A DNA stretch of 64,000 bases from assembly GCF_037042905.1 (NCBI RefSeq), contig NC_087262.1, forward strand, positions 25,609,001 to 25,673,000. The letters run 5' to 3'. The notes under the pieces are model-generated. The model had not been told where the DNA came from and searched no databases. It worked only from the letters and a program-made list of their open reading frames with translations. The DNA comes from Lytechinus pictus. Its lineage: Eukaryota > Echinodermata > Echinoidea > Temnopleuroida > Toxopneustidae. Shown piece after piece: positions 10,805-23,421 of this stretch (the first letter of the stretch is position 1; each line of letters opens with the position of its first letter). Both the position numbers and the translations under genes were made by a program.

Positions 10805-11677
10805 AGAGGCGTCGATCTTGGGGGGGGGGGCGATCGCCTCACCAATGAAAATATTGGGGGGGGGGAAGCATATCGTTTTGCCCCCCCCCCAATAATTCTG
10901 AATGTGCAAAAATAAAATAAGATTTGAATGTTACACAGAAATCAGCAAGCGAGATTGAGATACACAACTCGTTCCGTTTATTCAAAATCGTGCTCAAAAT
11001 GTTCGCATTTTCAGATTGGAATATAAAAATTTTCAGCTTGCGCTTTGCGCTCGCATCATTTCTGTAACAAAAACCCATACTTTTCATGATATTATAGGTG
11101 AATAGAATGACCCGTTTTCAGTTCTAAACCTGAAAAGAATTCCCGCTTCGATTTGCAGTAATCTTTTGTTGGATATATATCTTGTTCTTATTAAAAACAT
11201 TTTTTTCAGATCAAAATATCAAATTTTCAGCTCGCGCTTTGCGCTCGCATCTGTTGTTGTTTTAGATACCCATCTTAAACATTGATACCCAAAAAACTTA
11301 AAATATCAAGCTTTCAGGTCAGAATATAAAGAAATTTCAGCTCGCTCTCGGCACTCGCATTATCTGTGTAGTGAGATATGTATCCTCCTCATGAGTTACT
11401 ACAGACAGTCCTAAACAGGTACTTTTTTCCGGTTTTTAGGTCAGAATACTAAAAAATTCGGCTCGCGCTTGCATTAATTTGTTGATTAATTTGTTGGTCA
11501 CGGTGAGATATGGGTCTCTTTCTCATCATCATGATCATGAGTCATATATTTATATAATATAGGCCTATGTGTGTGTGGGTTTGTTTCTTTTGTGTGATCG
11601 AGCGTCTTTGGAACGTTGATTCATGATTTTGACCCCCCCCCCCCATCTGATAAAATGGATCGACGCCCCAGGCCTGT
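10805..11677. mobile_element. hAT-like element with internal GCTCGCGCTTTGCGCTCGC repeats
   Basis: The ends share GGCGTCGATC / GATCGACGCC. 8-mers ACCAAACC (10797-10804) and ATCAAACC (11678-11685) flank it at 7/8 identity. The interior holds about four units of a ~110-120-bp repeat with TTTTCAGCTCGCGCTTTGCG-like cores (near 11030, 11226, 11338, 11459), plus poly-G/poly-C pairs near both ends. No transposase. Confidence 0.6.
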
Positions 11678-12032
11678 ATCAAACCATTCTCCGCCTTAAA
11701 AAAAAGAATTTCCCCAGGGTTGCCTTGTTTGTTTACACTTCTTGACGTTTGTACATGCTTCATTGATCAATATGTTTCTTTTTAAAGTTTCTTTTTTTTT
11801 TCTTTTGTTATATCTTTTATGATTGTGTAATATGATTATTGGTTGGTTGTAATTCTTTGCTTTTATTTCATCTTTATAATATTGTAATTTGCCTTTGTTT
11901 ATACTGTGCACTGGATTTTTCAGTCTTTGGACTGTTTTGCCAGTTTTTTTATTGAATAAATACCATACTACTCCGGGATACTACTACTACTACTATTCTG
12001 ACGCGCAGCTTCATCATGGCTACATCTAGCGA
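11678..12032 (+). other. possible retroposon 3' tail with AATAAA
   Basis: A T-rich stretch ends in GAATAAATACC (AATAAA at 11955-11960), followed by irregular ACT trinucleotides to about 11998. This resembles the 3' end of a truncated CR1-type LINE; no coding part remains. It could instead be a host 3' UTR. Confidence 0.3.
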
Positions 12033-12100
12033 CCAATAAGCCAGATTTGCGGCTATGGTGTCTTCGACGCGAAAACAGAAAACGACGGAGGGTATATAAA
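12033..12100 (+). promoter_or_regulatory. candidate promoter: CCAAT box plus TATATAAA
   Basis: CCAAT at 12033-12037 and TATATAAA at 12093-12100 (context GGAGGGTATATAAATGG) lie about 60 bases apart, a usual spacing. About 55 bases downstream, ATGACGACGAG abuts a GTAATG that could be a splice donor. No gene is confirmed. It could be the 5' promoter of the LINE whose ORF starts at 14452. Confidence 0.35.
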
Positions 12101-14451
12101 TGGAGAAGGAAGCGATTTGCTTTGGAATAATTTATTGCACCAAATGTGATTGACAAATGACGACGAGGTAATGGAACCTCTACCTATTGTATGGGTATTT
12201 CAAACTCCTTTTGGTCACACATTGGAGTATATACCTTGTTGATGTTTTCACTGGAGTCTCTCTCGTTGATGTAATCGAGATATTCTGCCTTTTTTGCCTA
12301 TAACCCTATTCTGAATGATTTGTGATTTATTTCATTTTCTGTGCGTCAATCTGACATTTATTCACGTCAGTTCGATAATATACGTAGATTATCTGATTTT
12401 GGAAGTTATCCCTTATGTACATGTTCTTACTTTTGAAAAAAACCGAAAACAAATCGTCATAGACGCCCATCAGGCACTAAGACATTTTGAATATGCTGTA
12501 CCGGACAAGTGGTCAAACACATTGAAAACGGTTGATACTTACATTCAACACTTAACCAGCTTAATATACTATTCTGTTCTTCACTCTGAGTATATACTTT
12601 TGGAATTTTCTATCATATTAAAATGAACAGATGTATATACACTGATATATGTTTATGTAGACAGAACAAGTCATATTTGAAATCTTTGGTTATTTCAATA
12701 GCCTTCACTAACTAGTCAAGCTGTTTCTTAAATCAACTGTAGTCAGGGTAAGACATTTCCCTTTTTTATTCTTGACTTTTTTAATATCTTTTTTCAATAT
12801 AACCGAGATATTATTATGCTGACAGAATAGATCTACATGTAATTTCGTCTATATATGTACACCTTTGAATCTTATGTATCATGACTCAATTTGTTTGTGA
12901 TAATATGACAGTTTACATTATTATGTCAGCTAGTTTAATCTAAACATCTCACCACATTCAAACCAAAATTAAACCAATCTAATAGTATCTCTTTATTGTC
13001 CTACTTTCAGAATTGTCTAGCTTGTTTGTAACTGAAATGAAAACCCTTTTAGATATTCCTCCTTTCACAGGGTCTATCTCTGTCTATTTCAAACAAGATC
13101 TTCAGAAACTCTCTGATACGGTCGATGTAATATTAATAAAAATAGTTATATTGTGATAGGTTGACAGTTTGTCTATGTCAGATGAATATTACATGAACGT
13201 GAATTATAAAAGACGCATTCTCTTGTTTTAAAATATTGAGATTTTTTTTATTTGGTAAAGGTATATGGTAAAAAAAAAAAAAAAAAATTTTGCATCTGAA
13301 ACGTTGCTCTTTCTACAAAATCTGTAACCAAGTAGGGAAAAAAAAATTTGAGTTTTTTTCTGTTGTGACGATTTCCGAAACAGTTGATCTTTTCAACACA
13401 TTCATAATGAAATTAGGATTTCATTGAATCAGAGTAAGTCTTCCTCCTGTATTACACTCATTTCTTTATTTTAAAAATACGTTCTTGAACATAACTGACA
13501 TTCTAAATTGATGACACTTTTCAATTCTCAATACAGGACCACATTTTTTTTTCTCATTCTCCATAAGAATTTTCTGTTGTTACGATATGTAACCCCTGGT
13601 ATCCTGAATTTATTTATGAAAAGGACTTTATGACACTAAGCGATACTTTTTTTGCAATATTCTCAAATGGTCATTTTGTTATCTGTTGAATTGTCTAAAA
13701 ACATATTTTTTTATTAATACTGTTTTTTCCACATTAGGGGTCTATTTCAATTCTATTATGCTAAAAATATATAATCTCTTGGCTTCGCTTGAACTCGCTG
13801 CACACAGTGTGCAAATCTAAGTTTTCCTTATATAGAAGCTTATTATATGCAAGATTCCATGAAGCTCTATCCACTTTGAATATATAGAAGTGTGGTACAT
13901 GTGCATATTACTCTTACTGGAATTTTCTCACAATCATTATGCAAATGAGATCCCTTGTCGAATGTAATTTATATAGTATCTATGCCTTTGCTGTACTATC
14001 TCCCTGCTTGTATTAATCATTTGCATACCTTTTATGTTCCATGTCAACGTTTGCCTATTCATGCTACCTTGTTGCACCTTGTTCCATTTAGTATCTCGCT
14101 TTCACTGTGATTTTTCAATGTCTATGTAGGCTACATGCATGTTAACATACTCGATAGTATATTAGGCATATATTGTAGATTAATGACCTGGACACAATTC
14201 TTATGTAAATGAATATCCTCATCGTCAACATACTTCACTTTTGTAAACAATTTTATTTCCTCGCTCTTACATTCCATAATACGCTTGAATGACGGGTAAA
14301 TTGGATTTTTTTTCGGTTAACGATCCTATCCATGAGGTTATATAGAACATTGTTAGTATTCATTGTATTATGCCGACTTAGATTTCACCTTTTTTTTTAT
14401 TGTCCTAAGATTAATGAAACTTTGAATTTTATCTAAACCAAATACACGTAC
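12101..14451 (+). other. AT-rich non-coding leader upstream of the LINE
   Basis: More than 2 kb with only one ORF above 100 codons (12315-12626, no recognisable motif). No ORF1 (gag-like, RRM or zinc knuckle) of a CR1/Jockey element is visible. It may be a long 5' UTR of the LINE, or unrelated flank. Confidence 0.35.
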
Positions 14452-17400
14452 TTGTACAGGTTAACAAATTTCCGGAGGATCCCCCCTTCTTTTCTCGTGT
14501 TTGTTACTGTGCAGCCCGGAGTCTGTTCGTCACACAATCATGTACGCTCAAAACATCCGACACACCCTTATTATTATGTACATACATCACTTTCACTCTC
14601 ACCTGCACGCACCTTTCACCCCATATTCACTACTCCTTATTTCAAACCGAAGTTTATTCAACCTTTTATGAATATAAACGACGTATTCATGAATAATGAA
14701 GCCTTTACACCCCAATGTAAATACTACACTGCAAAGGAATTTAATTCAGCTTTCAATACAGCCAAAATTGATAAACCAACCGACTTTAGCCTTATGCACA
14801 TAAATATCAGAAGCTTGCAAAGAAATGTTGATACTTTCAGTGAGTTTTTATCTCTATTAAATACATTTCCTTTTTCCTTAATCGCCATATCAGTAACCTG
14901 GTTACATTCAACTTCACCAACCATTTTCAATATTGACAATTATACATTTAAACATAGTGATCGTAAACGTGGAATGGGAGGGGGTGTCGCTTTTTATATT
15001 CATAATGATTTACATTTCAAAGTAAGATATGACATTCAATTTGAAGGTATAGAATCTTTGTTCATAGAAATTATTGATGATAACAATATAAACAAATTAG
15101 TCGGTGTAGTATATAGACCACCAAATAACATCGCTAACATATTTTTCGATAAATTGGAATCCTGTCTTGAAACAATATCACACGAAAACAAGGACATTTA
15201 TCTCATGGGAGATTTTAACATAGACATATCAATGCCTTACTCTCCTCTTGCTTTGGCCAACAGTTAATTAATTTGTTTTCATCATTTTCCTTTAAACCTC
15301 TCATAAATAAATCAACGCGGATAACAAGTACATCACACACAATAATAGACAACATATTTTGCAATGCAAATTTATTAGATAATAATAACAACAACGGAAT
15401 AATTTACTACGACATTTCTGACCATCTACCAATCTTTACGATATGCCGAGATTATAAACATTTACATAAACCACACAATAAAGGAAAAGTCACCCGGCGA
15501 AAAGAAACTAAACATAACATAGATGCTCTCAAAACTGATTTGAGTGCAGAGGGCTGGCAAGATGTTTTTAGAGAAGATAATGTTAACAAATCATATGATA
15601 TATTTCTAAATAAACTTCTTCAATACTATGACAAAAATATACCTCTGACGAGAATTAACCCAAATAAAAAGAAGAATAAACAACCATGGATCACCCAAGG
15701 TATAATTAAATCAATATTCACTCGTAATCGATTATATAAGATATCGCTTAAATCTCCCACTCAAGAACATATACACAAATACAAAAAATATCGAAATAGA
15801 TTAACATCAATAATCCGTCAAGCCCGTAAATCATATTTTTCTAACAAAATAGAAAACAACAAAGATAATAACAAAACATTGTGGAACACAGTCAATGAAA
15901 TGTTAGGTAAAAAAATGCATGGTCTTAATAATGTTGATTTCCTTCTAAACGGGCATAAAACGCAAGATCCTTCCGAAATTGCTAATGCATTCAATTGTTT
16001 TATTACCAATGTTGGCTCTAATCTTTCATCTAAAATAGTAACTAATGCTATTGACTTTACAAAATATGTAGATAACCATACTGAACATTCCTTATTTTTC
16101 AACCCCACTAATATTTATGAAATTATAGAAATAGTTCGATCATTTAAACCTACTAAATCTAGTGGTCATGACGGTATCAGTGTACATTTACTTAAACAAA
16201 TAATTCATTTTGTGGCTTTTCCACTATCACATATATTCAATTTATCTCTCACAAATGGAATTTTCCCGGATCAACTTAAAATTGCAAATATAATTCCCAT
16301 TTACAAAAAAGAAGACCCTTGCCAAATCGCCAACTACCGCCCTATTTCATTATTACCAAGCATATCTAAAATACTTGAAAAAATAATTTACAAACGACTA
16401 TATTCTTTTTTGGACACAAATAAACTATTAATTCCTAATCAATACGGTTTCAGGACAAATCACTCAACTGCCTATGCAATTTTACAATTATACGACAAAA
16501 TAACAGATTCACTTTAAAAAAAAAGAGCACACTGTCGGGGTTTTCATGGACCTATCGAAAGCATTCGATACTATCAATCATCATATACTATTGAGTAAAT
16601 TAAAAACATATGGGATTAGAGGAATTGTTTTATCATTGTTTAAAGATTATCTATACAATAGATATCAATATGTTAATTTTAACTCTAAATCTTCTGAAGT
16701 TTGTAATGTTAAGTGTGGAGTACCACAGGGTTCTAACTTAGGCCCTTTGTTATTTTTAATTTATATGAATGATATAATCAATGCTTCACCCTTACTTACT
16801 TATGTTCTTTTTGCTGATGATACTAATGTATTTTTTTCACACAGTAACTTAGACACGCTTGTAGCAGTACTAAATAATGAATTAAATAAATTGTCCATGT
16901 GGTTTAAATCAAATAAACTCTCCTTAAACATTAACAAAACAAATTTCATGTACTTTAAACACATCAATTCTAATCATATATTTCGTGGCTCCATTAACAT
17001 CGATAACATCCATCTTGCTGAAAAACAAGAAACGAAATTCTTAAGTGTATTAATTGACTCTAATTTAACTTGGAATAGCCACATTCGTTACATTAGCACA
17101 CTTGTTGCCAGAGGTATTGGCATAATATTCAAACTGAAATATTGTCTTTCCCAAAGATCACTATTTATGCTGTACAATTCTTTTATTTTGTCACATATAT
17201 CATATTGCAACATACTGTGGGGTAATTGCAACAAAACGAAAATAGACTCAATTCTACGCCTCCAAAAGAAAGCACTCCGCATTTGCTCCCACTCGCAATT
17301 TTTAGCACATACTGATCCTATTTTTCGGAACCTTAAAACGTTAAAAATTCATGACATTCATACTTTCCAAACTGCCATTTTCATGTACAAGTTCTCAACT

Positions 17401-17640
17401 AAATCTATACCTACACCCTTTCAAGATATTTTTGTTTACAACAGCAACATTCATTCATATCCTACACGCCACTCATCCAACATCCACCTCACAAACCCGA
17501 TAACAATATTAGCACACAAAACGATCAGACATCATGGCCCAGACATCTGGAATGATTTGCCAAATGATATTAAACTCACTGCATCTATCTTTTCTTTTAA
17601 AGCTTCATTAAAGAAATATCTTTTATCGAAGTATTCTTAA
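14452..17640 (+). pseudogene. LINE ORF2 (endonuclease + reverse transcriptase) broken by two frameshifts
   Basis: The original enzyme nicks target DNA and reverse-transcribes its own RNA. The apurinic-endonuclease-like domain (14770-15260) shows HINIRSL, VVYRPPNN and GDFNID. The usual E of the S-E-T-W-L motif reads V (ISVTWL). The RT domain (16100-17000) shows SGHDGIS, NYRPISLLP, QYGFR, FMDLSKAFDTINH, GVPQGSNLGPLLF and catalytic FADD, followed by a CR1/Jockey-type C-terminal region with DIWNDLP. Two one-base-scale breaks occur: near 15250-15265 (frame 1 to 3) and in the A-run at 16516-16525 (frame 3 to 1). This copy cannot make a full enzyme. Clade within CR1/Jockey not resolved. Confidence 0.85.
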
Positions 17641-18023
17641 ATATCACACCTGCACATTCACCCACTTGCACACACACGCACACTTCATTTCTTCTTTCTC
17701 GTTTTCTTCTTTCTCCTTTTCTGATGATTTGTGACGTAAGAATTTCTTCCAGACCTACACCTATAGAATATTTGGTTTCCATGTAGCCCCTGATCCCCCT
17801 TTGGCTGCTATTACTCAAGCATTTTTTTGCTTATATAGTTTGCCACTGCATTTGTTTTTCACTACTTTGTCTTATCTTAAATTGTATTCATGTCTAAATT
17901 TTGTTATAACACTGCTATAAATTTGTCACTTTACAATGTATTTTCAACGATTATGTTTATGTATTGTAAATTTTATTATTGACTTTACAATAAATGCAGA
18001 AACTCCTGCAAAAAAAAAAAAAA
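14452..18023 (+). mobile_element. CR1/Jockey-like LINE, near full-length ORF2 plus 3' tail
   Basis: One retrotransposon copy: endonuclease and reverse transcriptase reading frames (14452-17640), a 3' UTR, AATAAA at 17989-17994 and a terminal A-run at 18010-18023. The A-tail and lack of LTRs show target-primed retroposition. No ORF1 is recognised, and no target duplication could be matched because the 5' boundary is unclear. Confidence 0.8.
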
Positions 18024-18058
18024 CCTCTGAGGCAAGTGCCACAAAGGTTCCTCATCTA

Positions 18059-18348
18059 CAGTGGCGTAAACATGGGGGGGGGGGGGGGGCTTGGGGAGGG
18101 AGGCTCTCTTTATTGCCCCCCCCCCCCCAATTAAAAAAAAATCACCACCAAGCCAGACAAAAAGAGCAAAGGAAAGAAAAATAAAGGGAAAACGAATGGT
18201 GAAATATGATACGATTTTCTGAAAATCATGTAAAAATATAAAAGCCAAAATGTTTGCTCTCTCTCGCTTCGCTAGCTCGAACTTTTTATAAATCTTACGT
18301 GATACACCAAATGTAGCCCCCTCAAAATTTTGGTTCATTACGCCACTG
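18059..18348. mobile_element. hAT-like MITE, CAGTGGCGTA family
   Basis: Ends CAGTGGCGTAAACATG and CATTACGCCACTG match the TIR of the element at 1982-2936. Flanking 8-mers CTCATCTA (18051-18058) and CTTATTTA (18349-18356) agree at 6 of 8 positions. Inside are the inverted G-run/C-run pair and a weak copy of the CTCGCTTCGCTAGCTCG core. It inserted about 35 bases past the LINE A-tail. Confidence 0.65.
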
Positions 18349-19728
18349 CTTATTTATATGCCAGTGAGAGAACCCATAGATAAAAAAGTTTTCATGTGGC
18401 CATCGATTCTCATTGCTGAATCAAATCAATTGTTTTTTCTGAGAATCATTAGCAACCCCCCCCCCTCCCCAAAAGGGGGAAAATTAAATTGATATATAAA
18501 TGAATAGATTAATCAATACATGCATATCTTAACAAACAGATAGCTAAATGAATATATGAATGAACAGACCTAAATAAACAAATAAAAAATATCAAAATAA
18601 TAATAGAGAATTGTAACAAATAATAAAACCCAAACCAAGCATACACAGGCGACGCCAGGGTGATTACATAAGATGATCATCTTTCTCATTTGAAGTACAT
18701 GTAAGTATAAATCAAATATAAAGAAATATAAAATGTGTTCCCATTCATTTTTATCCGAACCACATATAATGTAGCCGGTATAAAACGGCTTTCGAATCTT
18801 TACAGGGGATATTATTTTGACTGCGCCATAAAGTTCGATATAATCCGAAAATTGAAATATTTTCGTACTGACGACTTTTCATATTCGGACCAGGAGCCAC
18901 TCCGGAACAATTGTTTTTAAGTGGCGGCTGAGTAGATAGTGGGGTGGGCTGAACATTCATACAAACACGCTTTGATGGCAATTTTCACGTTAATGCAAAA
19001 AAAAAGAAAGAAAAGAAACTGCTGGCTGGGGCTTGAGATCCCAACACGGTTACCCTAGTAAAACAGCGGGATTAACCAACCTTTGGAATAACAGACCTTG
19101 TATCTTCTTGGATTAAAACATCTTTGGAATAATCGCTTGAATTTTCGGATTTATGATCCCTATGTGTGTATTATTTTGTATTCTGAATAATGACGAACCA
19201 CTGACGAAAATCCCGATAAGGAGGGATCTCGGTCTACCCCCCCCTTCCAATTTCGGGGAGGGTGTGGCTTGTTAAAAAAAAAAAACACTTTTCTCACTTT
19301 TAAAGAATAAAGATATATATTTTTTTATAATTTAATAGTCATTATTGATCTTTAAGATGTGTGAATTATTCTTTGAATGCAGTTAAAATGCAATAAATTT
19401 GCTAAATATTGAATGCAATATAACGATTGCTCCGCTTATACTCGCTTAATCGTACATGCCTCTGGCATCTTAATTGCAAAGTGAATCCACTGAACCACGA
19501 TAGTGTTGACATGATGAGTTATTTATTCCAACGACTTTTAAATAATTATGATGAGTTCAATAACTTCGACAATAGAACAAAAACATATACTTTACAATCT
19601 GGCTTGAATGTGAGGGGTCTTTTCCTAAATCTATACTAGAGGAGCTAAGCTGGATGGTTTCAAGAAAACACGTTTCAAGAAAAGGTATCAAATCAATGAT
19701 AAGTTAAAAAACTTCAAATACCAATTCC
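18349..19728. other. non-coding DNA between two hAT-like elements
   Basis: AT-rich, with an A-rich track of AATAAATGAATA-type words at 18490-18620, C-runs near 18457 and 19231, and no exon supported on either strand. Confidence 0.45.
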
Positions 19729-21325
19729 CATAGGCGGATCCAGGGGGGCGAGAGGGGGCCACCCCCCCCCCCCATTGGCGGAGCAAATAAAGGAAAAAAG
19801 GAAAGAAAGAAAAAAAAGGAGGGCAAAGAGAGGAGAAAAAAAAGAAGAGGAGGAAGACAAGTGAATAAAATAAGATGAGGGGAAGACTTGGAAAATAAAA
19901 ATAATCTTTCATGTCACTATATAAAATTTTCGCTCACGCTTCGCGCTCGCATTGCCTGTTAGGTGATTTTCATATCTTGTTCAATATGGAGTTTAAATAT
20001 CAAGTTTGGAAGTTAATATATAAAACATATTTCACCGCGGGAATCGAACTTTCATTAATTTGTGTGATTTACAAATTCATTTTTAAAAAGTGCTCTGTAA
20101 AAATGTCAGTTTTATGGTTTGAATATTATTATTTTCTACTCGCGCTGCGCGCTCGCAAATTTGGATTTATCAGGCACCTATTATTTTCGTGTATTCTATA
20201 AATTTTTCAAAATATCCCTTTCAGGTCTGATTGTCAAAACGTATCAGCTAGCGCTGCACGCTTGCATTTTCATTGGCGAGTTATGTATGTCTCAATATTG
20301 ATTATACAACAAACTAAGTTAAAATCCCCTTTTCATGACAGTTTATAAAAATATTTGGCTCGCAATTTGCGCTCGCATTAATGGTTAAAAATATATTAAC
20401 TGATGCATCCTAATTATTACAAGTGCTTGAAATTTCCAGTTTTCATGCCATGATATCATCAGATTTCGTGCCCTCATTAGGCATTAATGAATAAGTTATT
20501 AATTTAATAATCAATAATAATTTTGTTTCATCTGCGCTTAGCAAGAGGAATAGGAAGATATAGTTATCATTTTCAAATGATGACATGTGATAATAATGAA
20601 AAATATGATCTTTATTAAGTGTAATCGATACCCACCTCACAATTTTCCTACAAAGTGCTTGAAATATACCGCTGAAATTGACTTTTTTTTAGATCGGAAT
20701 ATCAAATAGTTTAAGCTCACGCTTCGCGCTCGCTTTGATTTTCATGATAAAAGATTATTTAGAATGCCTAGATTCTAGATCTATTTATGAAACACGCGCG
20801 CGCATGGTTATTCAGATACTCCACTTGTTCTCTATTTAAATCACTATCCAGTTTCAGATCACAATATAAAAATTTTCTGTTCGCGCTTTGTGCTCACATT
20901 AGAAATGTTGGAAGATCCCCTATTACTCATTCAATTCATGATTTACAAAACTTGAATAGAGCGTCCCGTTTATCATATAGGTCTAAATCTCAATTTTTTT
21001 CCGCTCGCGCTACGCATCAATATTGTTTGGTTATATATACACATCGTTCTCAGGATAACAAACATTGCCCAGACTTTCAAATTTTAGGAAAAAATACATA
21101 AGATTTCCAAAAAAAGTTAGCTAGCGCTTCGCGCTCGCATTATGTAAATAAGGATTATGATATTATAAATTTATGTTGATTTATGATAATAAAGCTAAGA
21201 AGTGACTATAAGAACAACCTCTTCAAAGAAACCAAAAATCATCTTCGAGCGGCCGATCGGGGGAAATATGGCTGAAAAAAAATCCGCCCCCCCCCCCATA
21301 TTGGCGAAGGCTGGATCCGCCCCTG
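19729..21325. mobile_element. large hAT-like element packed with GCTCGCGCTTCGCGCTCGC minisatellite
   Basis: Ends share GGCGGATCC / GGATCCGCC with poly-G/poly-C pairs just inside. Flanks CCAATTCC (19721-19728) and CAAATCCC (21326-21333) match at 6 of 8. The interior is a degenerate tandem array of ~110-130-bp units, cores near 19930, 20140, 20255, 20357, 20714, 20880, 21003 and 21121. Units carry their own indels. No transposase. Longest (1.6 kb) of the family in this window. Confidence 0.6.
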
Positions 21326-22571
21326 CAAATCCCATATTAACGTGTTCAATTTACGCTAGCGCATTTATCCATTCATATTCTAGATTTGAAATAACATTTA
21401 ATGCAACATTGTGTATATATTTAGAATATTCTGAGGTGTTTAATAATTGTTTTAGTGGCCCAAACATGGAGTAGTGTGTGCGCAGCGCTTTGTAATATTA
21501 ACTTAAGGAAAAGGGGCAATAATGACCTTTAGATTAGATTGGATTGGAATGTGAATCATTTTCTTGCTCAGAATTTTGATTGTTTCCTCAGATCCCATCA
21601 GATCATAATGTTAGTTCAGTTAGATCTAAACCTTTCCTTTCTGCGATCTTTAATTTTTATTTGCATGAAGTTGATATTTCAATAAGGGTATTTTCACCTT
21701 TTCATAGAAACATGCAGATTGACACTTTCTGCCAATGATACACAATCATATGAACATAGTATTACAAAACATGTATTTATTAATTCATCTCGTGTGGTAC
21801 TATATACCCATGCAATTAACATTAATGTGCTTTTTACACTTTTGAAAAGTTTTTAAGAGGTGATGTCCTATATTCATTTTTAGAAGGCATCCTATATTTG
21901 ATAATCATGATCCCATCTTCCATATTCTCATAACACATCTGACAAGACGTAACAAAATATTGCCTCATGTTAAAATATATTTCCCCCTTTTTTAAGCGCA
22001 ATATTGACCACCTTCCTAAATGCACGCACATTAACTTTAAACGAGTGACAGCAATTTTTGTAAAGGCTTACTCACAGCGCTCGCTCGCAATATAAAAGAG
22101 TTAAATCGTCCCTTATGACAGAGCTTTGGATATCATTTAGTCTATTTCCAACTAATGACAAATTTGTTTACTCGCCTTGCTCCTTCGCACATTGATATGA
22201 ATGGTCATCATCAACCAAAATGCCATTCAGTAATAATTATGTCACATGATTTGACCACGTTGTCTGTTATTTTGCTGCATTATTTTGTTCTAACATTATT
22301 CTGTTTACATGATTTGAGGTATTTAGAGACAAAGTGAAAACTTTTCTTTCATACCTGTGAGTAAAAAAAAGTCTCATCGATTGGACAGGAAATGTGGGAG
22401 GCAGGGATGGGTGCTCGCTGTCCCTGTGATTTTTCAGGGATAAAAAGGGGCAATACTCTATTTTCAATTTAAAGAATGTGATTTAAATGACATTGTGATG
22501 ATCTACCCCCCCCCCCTGCAGTTGCATGTCGGTTTATTTCAATCTAATTCGGCGAACAATAGAAGTATTAA
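21326..22571. other. non-coding AT-rich DNA
   Basis: I see no exon. One isolated GCTCACAGCGCTCGCTCGC word near 22070 suggests a stray minisatellite unit. A C-run lies near 22507. Confidence 0.4.
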
Positions 22572-22579
22572 ATCGTGTC

Positions 22580-22585
22580 TTTATT
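22580..22585 (-). promoter_or_regulatory. candidate polyadenylation signal AATAAA (- strand)
   Basis: TTTATT on the + strand reads AATAAA on the - strand, 350 bases downstream of the stop codon of the candidate exon at 22936-23088. It would end that transcript near 22560. An alternative is a retroposon 3' UTR, since the intervening stretch has a GGCCGGC/GCCCGGC hairpin seen in such tails. Confidence 0.3.
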
Positions 22586-22935
22586 AAAGATCAAGAATAA
22601 CAAGAAACAGGCCCGGCAACCTATTAGGTTGGCCGGCAGGTTAAATTTACATTATTACATGATACATAAATCAGAGTACATTATACATTATAATCATAAT
22701 ACATTATTATATTACTGTTCGATACAGTAATATATCTAAAATACATTACAAATAAATTCAAACAACGATGGATGCATTCACATGGTACACAGTAAGATAG
22801 AGAGAGAGATAGTGATAAATAGAGGGAAAGAAGAAGTGAGAGAGGGGAAGAGCAAACGAAAAAGAATTAGATAGGATCGAGGAAGAGAGATTGGAATAAT
22901 AGATCCTTATTATCATAATTATTGGTCGCTAAGCG

Positions 22936-23088
22936 CTAGCTTCGACGTGCCTGGATAATTTTATCGACCTCTATCTCTGCGATCTTCTCTTCGATGTCTA
23001 GGCCAGGGCTTAGTTTCAGAGATTCTATCACCACAGCCTTCGCCTTGGTTATTGCATGAAGTGGGCGTTTTCTAATTGATGTTAGGAT
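22936..23088 (-). CDS. candidate 3' terminal coding exon, function unknown
   Basis: Read on the - strand, ATATAATATTCAG acts as splice acceptor and is followed by 50 open codons and TAG. The peptide (about 50 residues; includes KRPLHAITKAKAVVIESLKL and EEKIAEIEVDKIIQ) is charged and helix/coiled-coil-like, with balanced codon use. I do not recognise the family. The AATAAA at 22580-22585 would fit. No upstream exon could be found between here and the transposon at 23422, so it may be a retroposed or dead fragment. Confidence 0.3.
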   Translation of the reverse strand: MLTSIRKRPLHAITKAKAVVIESLKLSPGLDIEEKIAEIEVDKIIQARRS

Positions 23089-23421
23089 CTGAATATTATA
23101 TAGACTCAATGCTTTTTACAACCACAGAAGAATAACCAACTATGGCAGCGGAAAATGAAAGGTGAGTATGAATGAACATGATTTGATGATTTACCAGAAT
23201 GCTGTCGCGTTTCACACGGTGTCTGGTCGGGCTAGATCTCGGTACCGCGCCGCAACCGGTGTAACCAAGGGCAAGGAGATATATCCTTGGTGTAACAAAG
23301 CCAAAGGGCGCTTTTGTTCTGCTCTGATTTACTGACTGACTGACTCTTTTCATAAGTGACTCACTGTTTTTGTTATTGTTTTTGGTTTGCATGTTTTAAA
23401 ATTCTGTATAGGGCCTACATA

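Noticed and set aside
17985..18338. 117-codon - strand ORF
   Set aside because: Translates the LINE A-tail (poly-Phe) and hAT-like poly-G (poly-Gly/Pro); compositional artefact.
23140..23170. + strand first exon (ATGGCAGCGGAAAATGAAAG then GTGAGT)
   Set aside because: Good ATG and donor, but no downstream exon on the + strand before the transposon and no promoter evidence.
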